From assembly GCF_006442205.1 (NCBI RefSeq), contig NZ_VFVR01000003.1, positions 248,001 through 312,000 of the forward strand: DNA of 64,000 bases, written 5' to 3'. Positions within the stretch are counted from its first letter, which is position 1. Each line of letters begins with the position of its first letter. Source of the stretch: Mesorhizobium sp. B2-3-12 (GTDB lineage Bacteria; Pseudomonadota; Alphaproteobacteria; Rhizobiales; Rhizobiaceae). Positions 36,874 through 45,700 of this stretch are shown here, piece by piece. A program made the translations under genes and the position numbers. Below the pieces are notes generated by a model. That model did not search any database and had not been told where the DNA came from. It saw only the letters and a program-made list of their open reading frames with translations.

Positions 36874-37035
36874 GTCGGCCCTCGCCGGACTTCCTCCAAA
36901 GACGCGGTTCCACTTTTTCGAGCGCAGGCGCCCGCGGCCCCGCTTGCCATCGCCGCCGTCATTTGCGATGCCTTCTCCCGAGCCAAATCCTGAAAATCAG
37001 TCGGGCACGCGCGGCGCTGCCGGAGGACATCTGCC

Positions 37036-37791
37036 ATGACCGAGCAAAAAACCGCCATCGTCACCGGCGCCGGAACGGGTATCGGCAAGAGCGTCGCCAC
37101 GGCACTGCTCAAGGCGGGCTGGAACACGGTGTTCTGCGGGCGTCGCAAGCCGGTGCTGGACGCCGCGATCGCCGAGATCGGACCGACCGAGGCGAGGGCG
37201 TTGGCGGTTGCCTGCGACATCAGCAAGGCCGCCGAGGTCGACGATCTGTTCGAGACGGTGGCGGCGGCGTTCGGACGCGTCGACCTGCTCTTCAACAATG
37301 CCGGCATGGGCTACAAGTCGACGCCGATCGACGAGATCCCGGTCGAGGTGTGGAACGATGTCGTCGGCGTCAATCTCACCGGTTCGTTCCTGTGCGCGCG
37401 CGCCGCCTTCGGCGCCATGCGCAAGCAGAAGCCGATGGGCGGCCGCATCATCAACAATGGTTCGGTGTCGGCCTATGCGCCACGCCCGGGCTCCGTGCCC
37501 TATACGGCGACCAAGCACGCCATTACCGGGCTGACCAAGACACTGGCGCTCGATGGCCGCCCCTATGACATCGCCTGCGGCCAGATCGATATCGGTAACG
37601 CGCTGACCGACATGGCGCAGCCGATGACCGTCGGCGTGCCGCAGGCCAATGGCTCGATCGCGGCCGAAGCGGTGATGGATGTCCAGCGCGTCGCCGACGC
37701 GGTCGTGCACATGGCTAGCCTGCCGCTCGACGCCAATGTTCTGTTCATGACGGTCATGGCGACCAAGATGCCATTCGTCGGGCGTGGGTGA
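37036..37791 (+). CDS. Short-chain dehydrogenase/reductase
   Basis: 251 residues. SDR signature: TGAGTGIG at about 10-17, RR in CGRRKP after beta-strand 2 (NADPH preference), NNAG, NGSVS and YTATKHA. GGAGG lies 11 bases before ATG 37036. The protein is a glucose/ribitol-type SDR; the substrate is unknown. It is upstream of, and convergent with, the YCII gene. Confidence 0.9.
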   Translation: MTEQKTAIVTGAGTGIGKSVATALLKAGWNTVFCGRRKPVLDAAIAEIGPTEARALAVACDISKAAEVDDLFETVAAAFGRVDLLFNNAGMGYKSTPIDEIPVEVWNDVVGVNLTGSFLCARAAFGAMRKQKPMGGRIINNGSVSAYAPRPGSVPYTATKHAITGLTKTLALDGRPYDIACGQIDIGNALTDMAQPMTVGVPQANGSIAAEAVMDVQRVADAVVHMASLPLDANVLFMTVMATKMPFVGRG

Positions 37792-37824
37792 GCAGCAGGT
37801 ACTGGCAGCGCGTTCGCCCGAGCC

Positions 37825-38199
37825 TTATTTTCCCGCCAGAGGCACGCCGGGCTTGAAGAGCAGAATAGGCCTGATCTCGTAAACGGCGGTTGGATTGACA
37901 CGACGCAGGTCGCGGGCGATCGCTATCGCGTCGTCCCTGGTGACGCAGTCGACGACATAGAGACCGAGCAACTGTTCCTTGGTCTCGGCGAAAGGCCCGT
38001 CGATGATCACACCGTCGCCCGGGCCGCGCAAGGTGCAGGCATCCCGTGTCGTCCCCAGACGCGCCGACGGCCCAAGCGTGCCTTCCGCATGAAGCCTGGT
38101 GTTGATCTTCAACAACTCGGCCATCAGCGCCGCGTCTTCCTGCGGCGTCAGTGCCTCGATCGCGTCTTCCACGTGATAGGCGAGGATTGCATAAAACAT
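37825..38199 (-). CDS. YCII-related domain protein
   Basis: 124 residues from ATG 38199 (MFYAILAYH), preceded by AGGGACC; the frame is open further upstream but not conserved. It has the small ferredoxin-like alpha/beta fold of the YCII/DGPF group, with the block GPFAETKEQLLGLYVVD. Such proteins often accompany ECF sigma factors, but none is seen here. The conserved His in AYHVED may be catalytic. Biochemical role unknown. Confidence 0.82.
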   Translation of the reverse strand: MFYAILAYHVEDAIEALTPQEDAALMAELLKINTRLHAEGTLGPSARLGTTRDACTLRGPGDGVIIDGPFAETKEQLLGLYVVDCVTRDDAIAIARDLRRVNPTAVYEIRPILLFKPGVPLAGK

Positions 38200-38351
38200 C
38201 CGAGGTCCCTCATTCCGGTCCTGATCCGGGGAAGTGGTAGCCGTTTTCGGCATGACCGCCCAGCCTCGGCCACGCGCCTCCCGACGGCTCATGACACCGT
38301 CGTGGCGGCCGATGCCGGCCAGGCATGGGAGGCGACGAAACGAGCTGAAGC

Positions 38352-39536
38352 TCATTTCGCCAGGAACGCTCCGATCCGCTCCAGCGCGCGCAGGATGTTC
38401 TCCTCGGAATTGGCGTAGGAGAGCCGGATGTACCCTTCGCCGAGAATGCCGAAATCGGGGCCGCCGATCAGCGCCACGCCGGCCTCGTCAAGCAGGGCCG
38501 AGGCGAGTTTCTTCGCCTTCCAGCCGGTCTTCGACACGTTGGGAAAGGCGTAGAAGGCGCCCTTGGGCGTGATGCAGGAGATGTTTGGCAAGGCATTCAG
38601 GCCCTCGACCACGATCTTGCGGCGGTTGTCGAAGGCGCGCATCATCTTGGCGACATCGTCCTGCGGGCCGTCAATTGCCGCGATGCCGGCGAACTGGCTC
38701 GGCGCGTTGACGCAGGACCAGCAATTGACCGCCAGCTTGCGCACCTTGTCGTAGAGATGGGCACCCTTTTCGCCGTTCGGCCAGATCGACCAGCCCATGC
38801 GCCAGCCGGTCATCGCCCAGGTCTTGGACCAGCCATTGAGCACGATCAGCCGGTCGCGGATATCGGGAAAGCCGAGCAGCGAGCAGTGCGTCTCGCCGTC
38901 ATAGGTCATCACGTCGTAGATCTCATCGGACATGATGGCGACATCGGGATGCTTCTCCAGCCCCTTGACCAGCTTCTCGATCTCGGCGCGCGGGGTGACG
39001 CCGCCGGTCGGATTGGCCGGCGAGTTGAGGATGAGGAGCCTGGTTTTCGGAGTGATCAGCGCCAGCGTTTCCTCGGCCGAGAAGGCAAAGCCGTTCTCCT
39101 CGCGCATCGGCACGGGAATGGGTGCCGCACCCGTGAACTCGATCATCGAGCGATAGATGGGAAAGCCCGGATCGGGATAGAGGATCTCGGCGCCCGGCTC
39201 GCCGAACATCAGGATGGCGGCGAACATGGTCGGCTTGCCGCCTGGCATGATCATCACCGCCTCCGGCGAAACCTCGACGCCGGTGGTGGTCAGCGTGCGG
39301 CGCACCACCGCCTCGCGCGTCGCCAGCAGGCCGTTGGCCGGCGTGTAGCCATGGTGGCCGTCACGCAAGGCCTTGATCGCGGCTTCCACGATGTGCTGCG
39401 GCGTCTTGAAGTCGGGCTGGCCGATGCCGAGATTGACGATGTCGCGGCCCTGGCTCGCCAGCGCCGTGGCCCGCGCCAATACCGCGAAGGCATTTTCCTC
39501 GCCGAGACGGTCGAAGGCCGAAATCGTGTGGAGCAT
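38352..39536 (-). CDS. Class I/II PLP aminotransferase
   Basis: 394 residues from ATG 39536. Fold-type I features: NLGIGQPDFKTP near the N-terminus, NSPANPTG, DEIYD and the PLP lysine in NGWSKTWAMTGWRMGW, with the phosphate-binding Arg in the C-terminal RLSYA. This pattern fits the aspartate/aromatic aminotransferase subfamily; the exact substrate cannot be told. The upstream frame extension to 39650 is not conserved. It is divergent from the GNAT gene. Confidence 0.88.
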   Translation of the reverse strand: MLHTISAFDRLGEENAFAVLARATALASQGRDIVNLGIGQPDFKTPQHIVEAAIKALRDGHHGYTPANGLLATREAVVRRTLTTTGVEVSPEAVMIMPGGKPTMFAAILMFGEPGAEILYPDPGFPIYRSMIEFTGAAPIPVPMREENGFAFSAEETLALITPKTRLLILNSPANPTGGVTPRAEIEKLVKGLEKHPDVAIMSDEIYDVMTYDGETHCSLLGFPDIRDRLIVLNGWSKTWAMTGWRMGWSIWPNGEKGAHLYDKVRKLAVNCWSCVNAPSQFAGIAAIDGPQDDVAKMMRAFDNRRKIVVEGLNALPNISCITPKGAFYAFPNVSKTGWKAKKLASALLDEAGVALIGGPDFGILGEGYIRLSYANSEENILRALERIGAFLAK

Positions 39537-39619
39537 TTTTCCCGTCCGTGTGGTTCTTGCTGTTGGGTCGCGTTTTTGTGAGCCTTGGCCCGCAAAAGTC
39601 AAACGGATTGGAGCTTTCG

Positions 39620-40306
39620 GTGTCGGAAAATCTTGCGAATTGGCAGCCACGCCCGCGACCCGAGCGCAAGGCGATTGACGGCCGCCATGTCAGGCTCGAG
39701 CCGCTGAGCGCCGCAAAGCACGGCGACGGCCTCTATGAGGCGTCTTCCGTATCCGATGTCGGTGGCCGCTTCGCCTGGCTGCCCGACTATCCGCCGGAGA
39801 CGCGCGCCGCTTTCCAGCCCTGGCTGGACAGGGTCGAGGCCAGCGAGGATCCGTTGTTCTTTGCCATCATCGACAAGGCCAGCGGCAAGGTCGCCGGACG
39901 CCAGACGCTGATGCGCATCGATCCCGCTTATGGGGTCATCGAGATCGGCAACATCTATTGGGGACCGCTGATCTCGCGCAAGCCGGCGGCGACGGAAGCG
40001 CAGTTCCTGTTCATGAAATATATCTTCGACGAACTCGGCTATCGCCGCTACGAATGGAAGTGCAACAACCGCAACGAGCCGTCGAAGCGTGCCGCGGAGC
40101 GGTTCGGCTTCAAGTTCGAGGGCATCTTCCGCCAGCATCTCATCGTCAAGGGTGAAAACCGCGACACCGCGTGGTATTCGATCATCGACAAGGAATGGCC
40201 GGCTCTGCGCCAAGCCTATGAAGCCTGGCTCGATCCGGCCAACTTCGACGCCAATGGCCAGCAGAAACGCCGCCTGGAAGATCTTCGCGCGGAATTGGGC
40301 GCGTAA
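39620..40306 (+). CDS. GNAT-family N-acetyltransferase, RimJ/RimL type
   Basis: 228 residues from GTG 39620, with GGAG seven bases upstream; the frame opens at 39548 but conservation starts here. The acetyl-CoA-binding GNAT domain covers about 20-190, with an Arg-rich start (RHVRLEPL), a conserved NIYWGPLISRKPAATEAQ and the NNRNEPSKRAAERFGFKFEG block. Such enzymes acetylate amino groups of proteins or small molecules; the target is unknown. The CDF gene starts 15 bases later, so they are likely cotranscribed. Confidence 0.85.
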   Translation: MSENLANWQPRPRPERKAIDGRHVRLEPLSAAKHGDGLYEASSVSDVGGRFAWLPDYPPETRAAFQPWLDRVEASEDPLFFAIIDKASGKVAGRQTLMRIDPAYGVIEIGNIYWGPLISRKPAATEAQFLFMKYIFDELGYRRYEWKCNNRNEPSKRAAERFGFKFEGIFRQHLIVKGENRDTAWYSIIDKEWPALRQAYEAWLDPANFDANGQQKRRLEDLRAELGA

Positions 40307-40320
40307 CAGGAGTTTACCGT

Positions 40321-41289
40321 TTGGCCCATAGCCACGATCACAGCGGGCACGACCATGGCGCTGGTCATGTGCATGGCTCGACCGACAAGAAACGCGTCCT
40401 GATCGCGGCCTGCCTGACCGCCGGCTTCATGGTTGCCGAGGCGCTCGGCGGCTTGCTGACCGGATCGCTGGCGCTGTTGGCCGACGCCGGCCACATGCTC
40501 GCCGACGCCATCGCGCTCGGCCTGGCCTGGTATGCATTCCATCTGGCGGACCGGCCGGCGACAGGCCAGCTCACCTACGGCTTCGGCCGGGTCAAGACGC
40601 TGGTGGCCTACACCAACGGCATCGCCATTTTCGTCATCGCGCTGTGGATCGTCTACGAAGCGTGGGATCGCCTGCTGACACCGGCGCCGGTGCTGGGCGG
40701 ACCGATGCTGGTGGTGGCGATCCTCGGCCTGCTGGTCAATATCGGCTCCTTCCTGGTGCTGCATGGCGGAGATCGCGACAACCTCAACATGCGCGGCGCC
40801 ATCCTCCATGTGCTTGGCGACCTGCTCGGCTCCGCCGCCGCGATCGTGGCCGCGCTGGTCATCCTGACGACCGGCTGGACGCCGATCGACCCGATCCTGT
40901 CCGTGCTGGTCTCGCTGCTGATCCTGTCGACCGCCTGGTCACTGATGCGCGCCGCGGCCCACGTCCTGCTCGAAGGCGTGCCGCCAAGCCTTGATCGCGA
41001 CCTGATCGCCAGTGACATCCAGGGGGCGGTCCAGGGCGTGCGCGAAGTGCACCATATGCATATCTGGTCGCTCGACGGGACAAACAGCATGGCGACGCTG
41101 CATGCCTGTCTCAAAGAGGGCGTCGATGCGCATCAGGCGGTCAGCGCCATCAAGAAGCGGCTTGCCCGCGAACACGGCATCAGCCATGCCACCGTGGAAC
41201 CGGAATTCGGCCGGTGCGCCGACGAGGGCGAGGACCACGAGCATGAGCATGAGCATGGTGCGACCCCGCATCACGGCCACTATCACTAG
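40321..41289 (+). CDS. Cation diffusion facilitator, zinc/cobalt exporter type
   Basis: 322 residues. It starts at TTG 40321 with AGGAG eight bases upstream. A His-rich N-terminus (HSHDHSGHDHG) precedes six membrane helices (about 25-215), with metal-site motifs LADAGHMLADAIAL and HVLGDLLGS. A cytoplasmic domain (about 225-300) and a His-rich tail follow. CDF proteins export divalent metals (Zn, Co, Ni, Cd) in exchange for protons. It is close to CzcD/DmeF. The nearest partner is the GNAT gene upstream. Confidence 0.92.
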   Translation: MAHSHDHSGHDHGAGHVHGSTDKKRVLIAACLTAGFMVAEALGGLLTGSLALLADAGHMLADAIALGLAWYAFHLADRPATGQLTYGFGRVKTLVAYTNGIAIFVIALWIVYEAWDRLLTPAPVLGGPMLVVAILGLLVNIGSFLVLHGGDRDNLNMRGAILHVLGDLLGSAAAIVAALVILTTGWTPIDPILSVLVSLLILSTAWSLMRAAAHVLLEGVPPSLDRDLIASDIQGAVQGVREVHHMHIWSLDGTNSMATLHACLKEGVDAHQAVSAIKKRLAREHGISHATVEPEFGRCADEGEDHEHEHEHGATPHHGHYH

Positions 41290-41378
41290 GCCCGATCGAT
41301 GACCATTGACCGGACCTGCCCCAGGAGTTCTCCAGCGTTGAAACTCAGCCCGATGAACGATCGCCGCTCCGGTGCGGC

Positions 41379-41591
41379 ATGATGGACCGTGACACGCGCA
41401 ATGCGGCCATCGCGGCGGTCTGGATCATGCTTCTGTTCGGCATTGCCGCTTTCTACCTGCCGACCGTGATGTTGGCACTCGGCAGTTTTTCGACCGTGCT
41501 GGCGGGTATATTCGGCACCGTCTTCGTGCTGGCGTTTTTCTTGGTGTTCTGGCTGCGCGCGCGCATCCAGCGCAAAAATCAGGGCAAGTAA
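41379..41591 (+). CDS. Small two-helix membrane protein
   Basis: 70 residues with two hydrophobic helices (about 10-32 and 38-59) and basic, polar ends (ARIQRKNQGK). It starts at ATG 41379 or 41382. The DenD-like gene follows after 12 bases, so the two are probably cotranscribed. I do not recognise a family; it may be a short inner-membrane accessory protein. Confidence 0.6.
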   Translation: MMDRDTRNAAIAAVWIMLLFGIAAFYLPTVMLALGSFSTVLAGIFGTVFVLAFFLVFWLRARIQRKNQGK

Positions 41592-41603
41592 GGGATATCG
41601 GAC

Positions 41604-42581
41604 ATGCGCATTCTGATCACCGGCGCCGCGGGCATGGTCGGCCGCAAGCTCATTGCCCGACTGGCCAAGGACGGCACGCTGCGCGGCAAGAAGATCACCG
41701 CGCTCGACCTGCACGACATCGTGCCGCCGCAGGCGCCTGAGATAGACGGCGTCAGCGTCGCACTGCACACCGGCGACTTGGCCGAAGCCGGCGCCGCCGA
41801 GAGCCTGGTCGCGTCGCGCCCCGACGTCGTCTTTCATCTCGCCGGCATCGTCTCGGGCGAGGCGGAAGCGAATTTCGACCTCGGTTACCGCGTCAACCTC
41901 GACGGCACGCGCGCGCTGTTCGACGCCATCCGCCTGGCCGGTTTTGCGCCGCGCGTTGTCTTCACTTCGTCGATCGCGGTGTTCGGCGCACCGTTCCCGG
42001 ATGTCATTCCCGACGAATTCCATCCGACGCCGCTGACCTCCTACGGCACGCAGAAGCAGATGAGCGAGGCGCTGTTGGCCGATTATTCCAGGCGAGGTTT
42101 TTTCGACGGCATCGGCATTCGGCTGCCGACCATCTGCGTGCGGCCCGGCAAGCCGAACAAGGCGGCCTCCGGCTTCTTCTCTGGCATCATCCGCGAACCG
42201 TTGAGCGGGCAGGAGGCGATCCTGCCGGTGCCGCGCTCGGTCGTGCACACCCATGCCAGCCCGCGCTCGGCGGTCAATTTCCTGATCCATGCGGTCGGCA
42301 TCGACGGTGCCGCCGTCGGGCCGCGCCGCAATCTGACGATGCCGGGTGTCGCCGTCAGCGTCGGCGAGCAGATCGAGGCGCTTGAACGCATCGCCGGATC
42401 GAAGACGGCAAGCCTGATCCGCGAAGTTCCGGACGAGACGATCTGGGCGATCGTCCAGGGCTGGCCGACCCGGTTCGAGGCGCGGCGCTCACGCGAACTC
42501 GGCTTCAGCGCCGAGGCGAGCTTCGACGAAATCATCCGCGCCCATATCGAGGATGAGCTCGGCGGCAAGATTCCCGGTTAG
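41604..42581 (+). CDS. denD: NAD-dependent epimerase/dehydratase, D-erythronate dehydrogenase-like
   Basis: 325 residues. An extended SDR: the GxxGxxG loop MRILITGAAGMVGRKL (7-13), Ser in FTSSIAVFG and catalytic Tyr-x3-Lys in TSYGTQKQMSE. Blocks such as RLPTICVRPGKPNKAASGFFS and RSVVHTHASP fit the DenD subfamily, which oxidises D-erythronate or similar four-carbon acids. Partner genes of that pathway are absent here, so the substrate is inferred. It is convergent with the NicO gene. Confidence 0.75.
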   Translation: MRILITGAAGMVGRKLIARLAKDGTLRGKKITALDLHDIVPPQAPEIDGVSVALHTGDLAEAGAAESLVASRPDVVFHLAGIVSGEAEANFDLGYRVNLDGTRALFDAIRLAGFAPRVVFTSSIAVFGAPFPDVIPDEFHPTPLTSYGTQKQMSEALLADYSRRGFFDGIGIRLPTICVRPGKPNKAASGFFSGIIREPLSGQEAILPVPRSVVHTHASPRSAVNFLIHAVGIDGAAVGPRRNLTMPGVAVSVGEQIEALERIAGSKTASLIREVPDETIWAIVQGWPTRFEARRSRELGFSAEASFDEIIRAHIEDELGGKIPG

Positions 42582-42616
42582 AGGTCCGCAGCCATCCGTT
42601 CGATCGTGGTGCAGGT

Positions 42617-43831
42617 CTAGACGCTGCCTGTCAGGCTCGCCGACAACAGCAGCAATCCGAACAGGAACACGAAGGCGGCGCCGCCGATCTCGACGATCGA
42701 GTGGATACGGTTGCCCATGCGGCCGTCGCCGGCGAAATAGACCGCCCAGTTCTTGGCGGTCACCGCCAGCGTCGCCAGCGCCGAGACGGTGACGGCGGTG
42801 CCGATCGACATGGCCAGCACCGACAGCAGGCCGCCAAGCCAGAGCCCGTTGAGCAGCGCGAAGCTGAGCACGATCAGCGCACCGGAGCAGGGGCGGATGC
42901 CGACCGCCGCCACCGCCGACCATGCGGTGCGCCAATCGAAGCGGTCACCCGACAGCAGCGCCGGATCGGGCGCATGCGAGTGGCCGCAGGTGTCGCAGAC
43001 CTCGCCCGCATGGTCGTGATGCGCATGGTCATGGGCGCCGTGATCATGATGATGGTCATGCGCGCTGTGGTCATCGTGCGAATGATCATGGGCATGGTCG
43101 TGGTCGTCATGCACGTGAAGCGCGTGCGAATGGGCATGCGCCGAGTGGGCTGCGTGCGAATGGCCTGCATGGGAATGCCCGGCGTGAGAATGGCCAGCAT
43201 GGGAATGACCCGCATGAGAATGCCCGGCATGAGCCGCCGACAGGCTATAGGCCGGCCCCTTGCCAAACAGGCGCAGGACGGCGGGGCCGAGCTTGCGCCA
43301 CAAAAGCCAGGCGCCGAAGAGGGTGACGAGGGCAAAGCTCATGATTTCCATGAACCAGGCCGCGTCGGTCATCGAGATGGTGGTGCCACGCAGGACGAAA
43401 TAGGCAAGCAGCATCACCAGGATCGCCGTCAGGCCCTGCAGCAGCGCCGAGACGAAGGACAACAGGATGCCGCGCTTGAGCGCCACTTCGTTGGCCACCA
43501 TATAGGACGAGATGACGGCCTTGCCGTGGCCGGGGCCGGCGGCGTGGAAAATGCCATAGGCGAAGGACAAGCCGATGAGCACCCAGAGCTTGCTGTTGTC
43601 CTGGCGCATCGCCTTCATGGCTGTCGCCAGCGCGCGGTAGAATTCCTGCTGCCTGAGATTGATCCACATCAGGATGTGAGCGAAGGGGCCGGTGGTCGGC
43701 GCCATGCCATCATTGACGCCGATGCCGAGCGAACTCTGGGCGTGCGCGGCATTGGCGAAGTGCATCATGGCAAAGGTGAGGGCCAACAGGCCGAACGCCA
43801 AGCGCAGGGATGGTTTCGTCACCGGATTCAT
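42617..43831 (-). CDS. NicO-family nickel/cobalt transporter with His-rich loop
   Basis: 404 residues. A probable signal or anchor is followed by several membrane helices (HAAGPGHGKAVISSYMVANE is the NicO signature with its metal-binding histidines) and a long cytoplasmic or periplasmic loop (about 200-300) made almost entirely of His, Ala, Gly, Ser and Asp, with tandem HAGHS units and a CDTCGHSH cluster. More helices follow, with IRPCSGALIVL. It should export or import Ni/Co. Its start overlaps the stop of the DUF1007 gene (ATGA), so they form a coupled pair. Confidence 0.88.
   Translation of the reverse strand: MNPVTKPSLRLAFGLLALTFAMMHFANAAHAQSSLGIGVNDGMAPTTGPFAHILMWINLRQQEFYRALATAMKAMRQDNSKLWVLIGLSFAYGIFHAAGPGHGKAVISSYMVANEVALKRGILLSFVSALLQGLTAILVMLLAYFVLRGTTISMTDAAWFMEIMSFALVTLFGAWLLWRKLGPAVLRLFGKGPAYSLSAAHAGHSHAGHSHAGHSHAGHSHAGHSHAAHSAHAHSHALHVHDDHDHAHDHSHDDHSAHDHHHDHGAHDHAHHDHAGEVCDTCGHSHAPDPALLSGDRFDWRTAWSAVAAVGIRPCSGALIVLSFALLNGLWLGGLLSVLAMSIGTAVTVSALATLAVTAKNWAVYFAGDGRMGNRIHSIVEIGGAAFVFLFGLLLLSASLTGSV
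43142..43236. repeat. In-frame tandem repeat encoding HAGHS units
   Basis: About five copies of a 15-base unit (minus-strand codons for HAGHS or close variants) follow each other inside the NicO-type gene. The DNA copies differ by one or two bases. They enlarge a metal-binding loop; copy number probably varies between strains, as in other tandem coding repeats. Confidence 0.7.
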
Positions 43832-44496
43832 CCTTCTGGCTGACAGGTCAGTTCGAGCTTGGTGGCAAAGATCTTGCTCATGTCGGTGCCTGTCGGGTCG
43901 TTGAAGAAGGCATCCGTCAGGGTCTTCTGGTTTTCCTTGATGGCTTCGTCCGGGTCCGGCCGAACGACCTTGCTGGTGCAGTTCGACGGCAGGCCTGCGA
44001 CCGTGATGTTGGAGTCCTCGGTGAAGTCGATCGCCGTGTAGAAGGTGGGGTCGTAGACGCCTATGTCGATGGTGCCGGTCAGCTTGATCGGCACCTTGGG
44101 TTCGGATTCGAACAGGATGATCAATTGGTCGTTGTCGAAATTGGCCATCAGATGCGGCGGCGGCACCATCGTCACGTCCTTGCCGTTCTGCGTGACGAGC
44201 TGGAAGTAATTGAACTCAGCCAGCGAGGCATGGACGGTGTCGGCGACCTCCTTCAGCTCCTTGTCGTCAAGCTTCAGGTCGGAGTTCTTGTCGAACTCCA
44301 TCATCACCGTACTCGAAAACAGGTCGTCGAAGCGCCAGAGATGGCGCAGCGCTTTCACACTTTGGTGATCCGGTGACAGGATCACGTCGAGGCGTGCTTC
44401 GGCGAAGACGTGCGGATGCACCTCGGCCGGTCCCGTCGCGGCGAAAGTCGCCGCCAAGGCCGAAGCCAGCGTGATTGCGTGCCGTTTCAAATGCAT
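43828..44496 (-). CDS. DUF1007 periplasmic protein
   Basis: 222 residues. A signal peptide (about 1-26) is followed by HPHVFAEARLDV, the DUF1007 start, and a small beta-rich domain to about 190. The family is nearly always next to NicO transporters and is thought to be their periplasmic partner or metal chaperone. Here its TGA overlaps the ATG of the NicO gene by four bases, strong evidence for joint translation. The exact role is not established. Confidence 0.85.
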   Translation of the reverse strand: MHLKRHAITLASALAATFAATGPAEVHPHVFAEARLDVILSPDHQSVKALRHLWRFDDLFSSTVMMEFDKNSDLKLDDKELKEVADTVHASLAEFNYFQLVTQNGKDVTMVPPPHLMANFDNDQLIILFESEPKVPIKLTGTIDIGVYDPTFYTAIDFTEDSNITVAGLPSNCTSKVVRPDPDEAIKENQKTLTDAFFNDPTGTDMSKIFATKLELTCQPEG

Positions 44497-44673
44497 TCGC
44501 GGTCGCGATTCCCTTGGCTTCGAGAGCGTTGTCGAAGGTTACCAGAAAGGGGGCGAAATTGGGACTGTCGGCACATGTCACCCAAAAGTGCGCGGCTGTT
44601 CCGATGCAACGACCGGACGCGACCAGGATTCAAAGCGCATCGCGGCGCGACGCACCTCCAGGGCTGAGGCAGT

Positions 44674-45573
44674 TCAGGCGCTTTCGCGCGTCCTGAACCA
44701 CTGCACCAGGAAGTCGACGAAAACGCGCACCTTCGCCGGCAGGTAACGGCGATGCGGATAGACTGCGAAGATGCCGCCGCCCGACAGGATGCGGTCGTCG
44801 AGCACCGCCACCAATTGGCCGCTCTTGAGGTCGGGCGCGGCGATGAAATCCGGCAGGATGCAAAATCCCAGCCCCGACAAGGCCGCGGCGCGGGCCGCCA
44901 TCGGGCTGTTGACCTCGATCGGGCCCGACACGGCAATACTCACCGGATCGCCATTGTCGCCCTTGAACGGCCAGTTGTTCAGGCCGCGGCCATTGGTGTC
45001 GACGATGCAGGGCATGTGGCCGAGATCCTGCGGCCGCGTCGGCATGCCATGCTTGGCGATCAGTTCGGGAGAGCCGCACAGCTTGATCGAAAACGGCGCC
45101 AGCCTTCTGGCGATCAGCGACGAGTTCTCCAGGCGCGAGATGCGCACGGCGAGGTCGAAGCCTTCCTCGACCAGATCGACGAAGCGGTCGTCGAGCTGGA
45201 TGTCGAGCACGATGTCGGGATACTGCTTGGCGAAGTCGATCAGCGACTGGCCGATCGGCGCGTCGGCGAAGGTGCGTGGCGCCGACAGCTTGATCCGGCC
45301 GCGCACGTCGCCGGAAGATTCGCGCACGGCATCGGCCAGGCTGTCGACTTCGCGCACGATCTCCGAGGCGCGGCGGTAGTAGGTATGGCCGGCCTCGGTC
45401 ATCGAGAACTGGCGCGTCGTGCGGTTCAGCAGCAGCGCGCCGAGCTCGTCCTCCAGTTCGCGCACATATTTCGACAGCAGCGCCTTGGAGCGGCCGATCT
45501 TGCGCGCCGCCGCCGAAAAGCCCTCGGCCTCGACGACGTCGATGAAGGCACGCATGCGGGTCAATGTGTCCAT
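44674..45573 (-). CDS. LysR-family transcriptional regulator
   Basis: 299 residues. An N-terminal winged helix-turn-helix (about 1-60, FSAAARKIGRSKALLSKYVRELEDELGALLLNRTTR) is followed by the LysR substrate-binding domain (about 88-295). It belongs to the CrgA/AaeR-like group. The ligand is unknown. The amidase gene lies upstream on the same strand with a palindromic repeat between them, so cotranscription is doubtful. Confidence 0.92.
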   Translation of the reverse strand: MDTLTRMRAFIDVVEAEGFSAAARKIGRSKALLSKYVRELEDELGALLLNRTTRQFSMTEAGHTYYRRASEIVREVDSLADAVRESSGDVRGRIKLSAPRTFADAPIGQSLIDFAKQYPDIVLDIQLDDRFVDLVEEGFDLAVRISRLENSSLIARRLAPFSIKLCGSPELIAKHGMPTRPQDLGHMPCIVDTNGRGLNNWPFKGDNGDPVSIAVSGPIEVNSPMAARAAALSGLGFCILPDFIAAPDLKSGQLVAVLDDRILSGGGIFAVYPHRRYLPAKVRVFVDFLVQWFRTRESA

Positions 45574-45596
45574 GGTTCAGGCCTTTTGTGCTGCGT

Positions 45597-45700
45597 CCAA
45601 AGCGCGGCGCGTCGAAACGAATTCATGCGACGCGCTTTGGGTGTTGTTTGATGCATGTCGTTGTCGCAAAACCGAGGTCACTTTTGCGCGACATGCATTA
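45597..45700. repeat. Full-length two-hairpin rhizobial intergenic repeat
   Basis: About 104 bases with two palindromes. The first has arms CCAAAGCGCG (45597-45606) and GCGCTTTGG (45632-45640), with inner GCGTCG/CGACGC pairing. The second has perfect arms ATGCATGTCG (45651-45660) and CGACATGCAT (45689-45698) with further nested pairing. A truncated copy lies at 32263. The amidase stop codon (45678-45680) lies inside it, so the amidase reading frame ends in repeat sequence. Confidence 0.75.

Noticed and set aside
43142..43236. Short tandem repeats taken for a CRISPR array
   Set aside because: The 15-base units are directly abutting, lack spacers and are translated as HAGHS repeats.
42701..43843. 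380-codon plus-strand frame opposite the NicO gene, rich in Met/Arg
   Set aside because: Low complexity is the mirror of the His repeats; no independent support.
44497..44673. Cobalamin or nickel riboswitch upstream of the DUF1007-NicO pair
   Set aside because: No B12-box-like or NiCo-like conserved segments were visible in either orientation.
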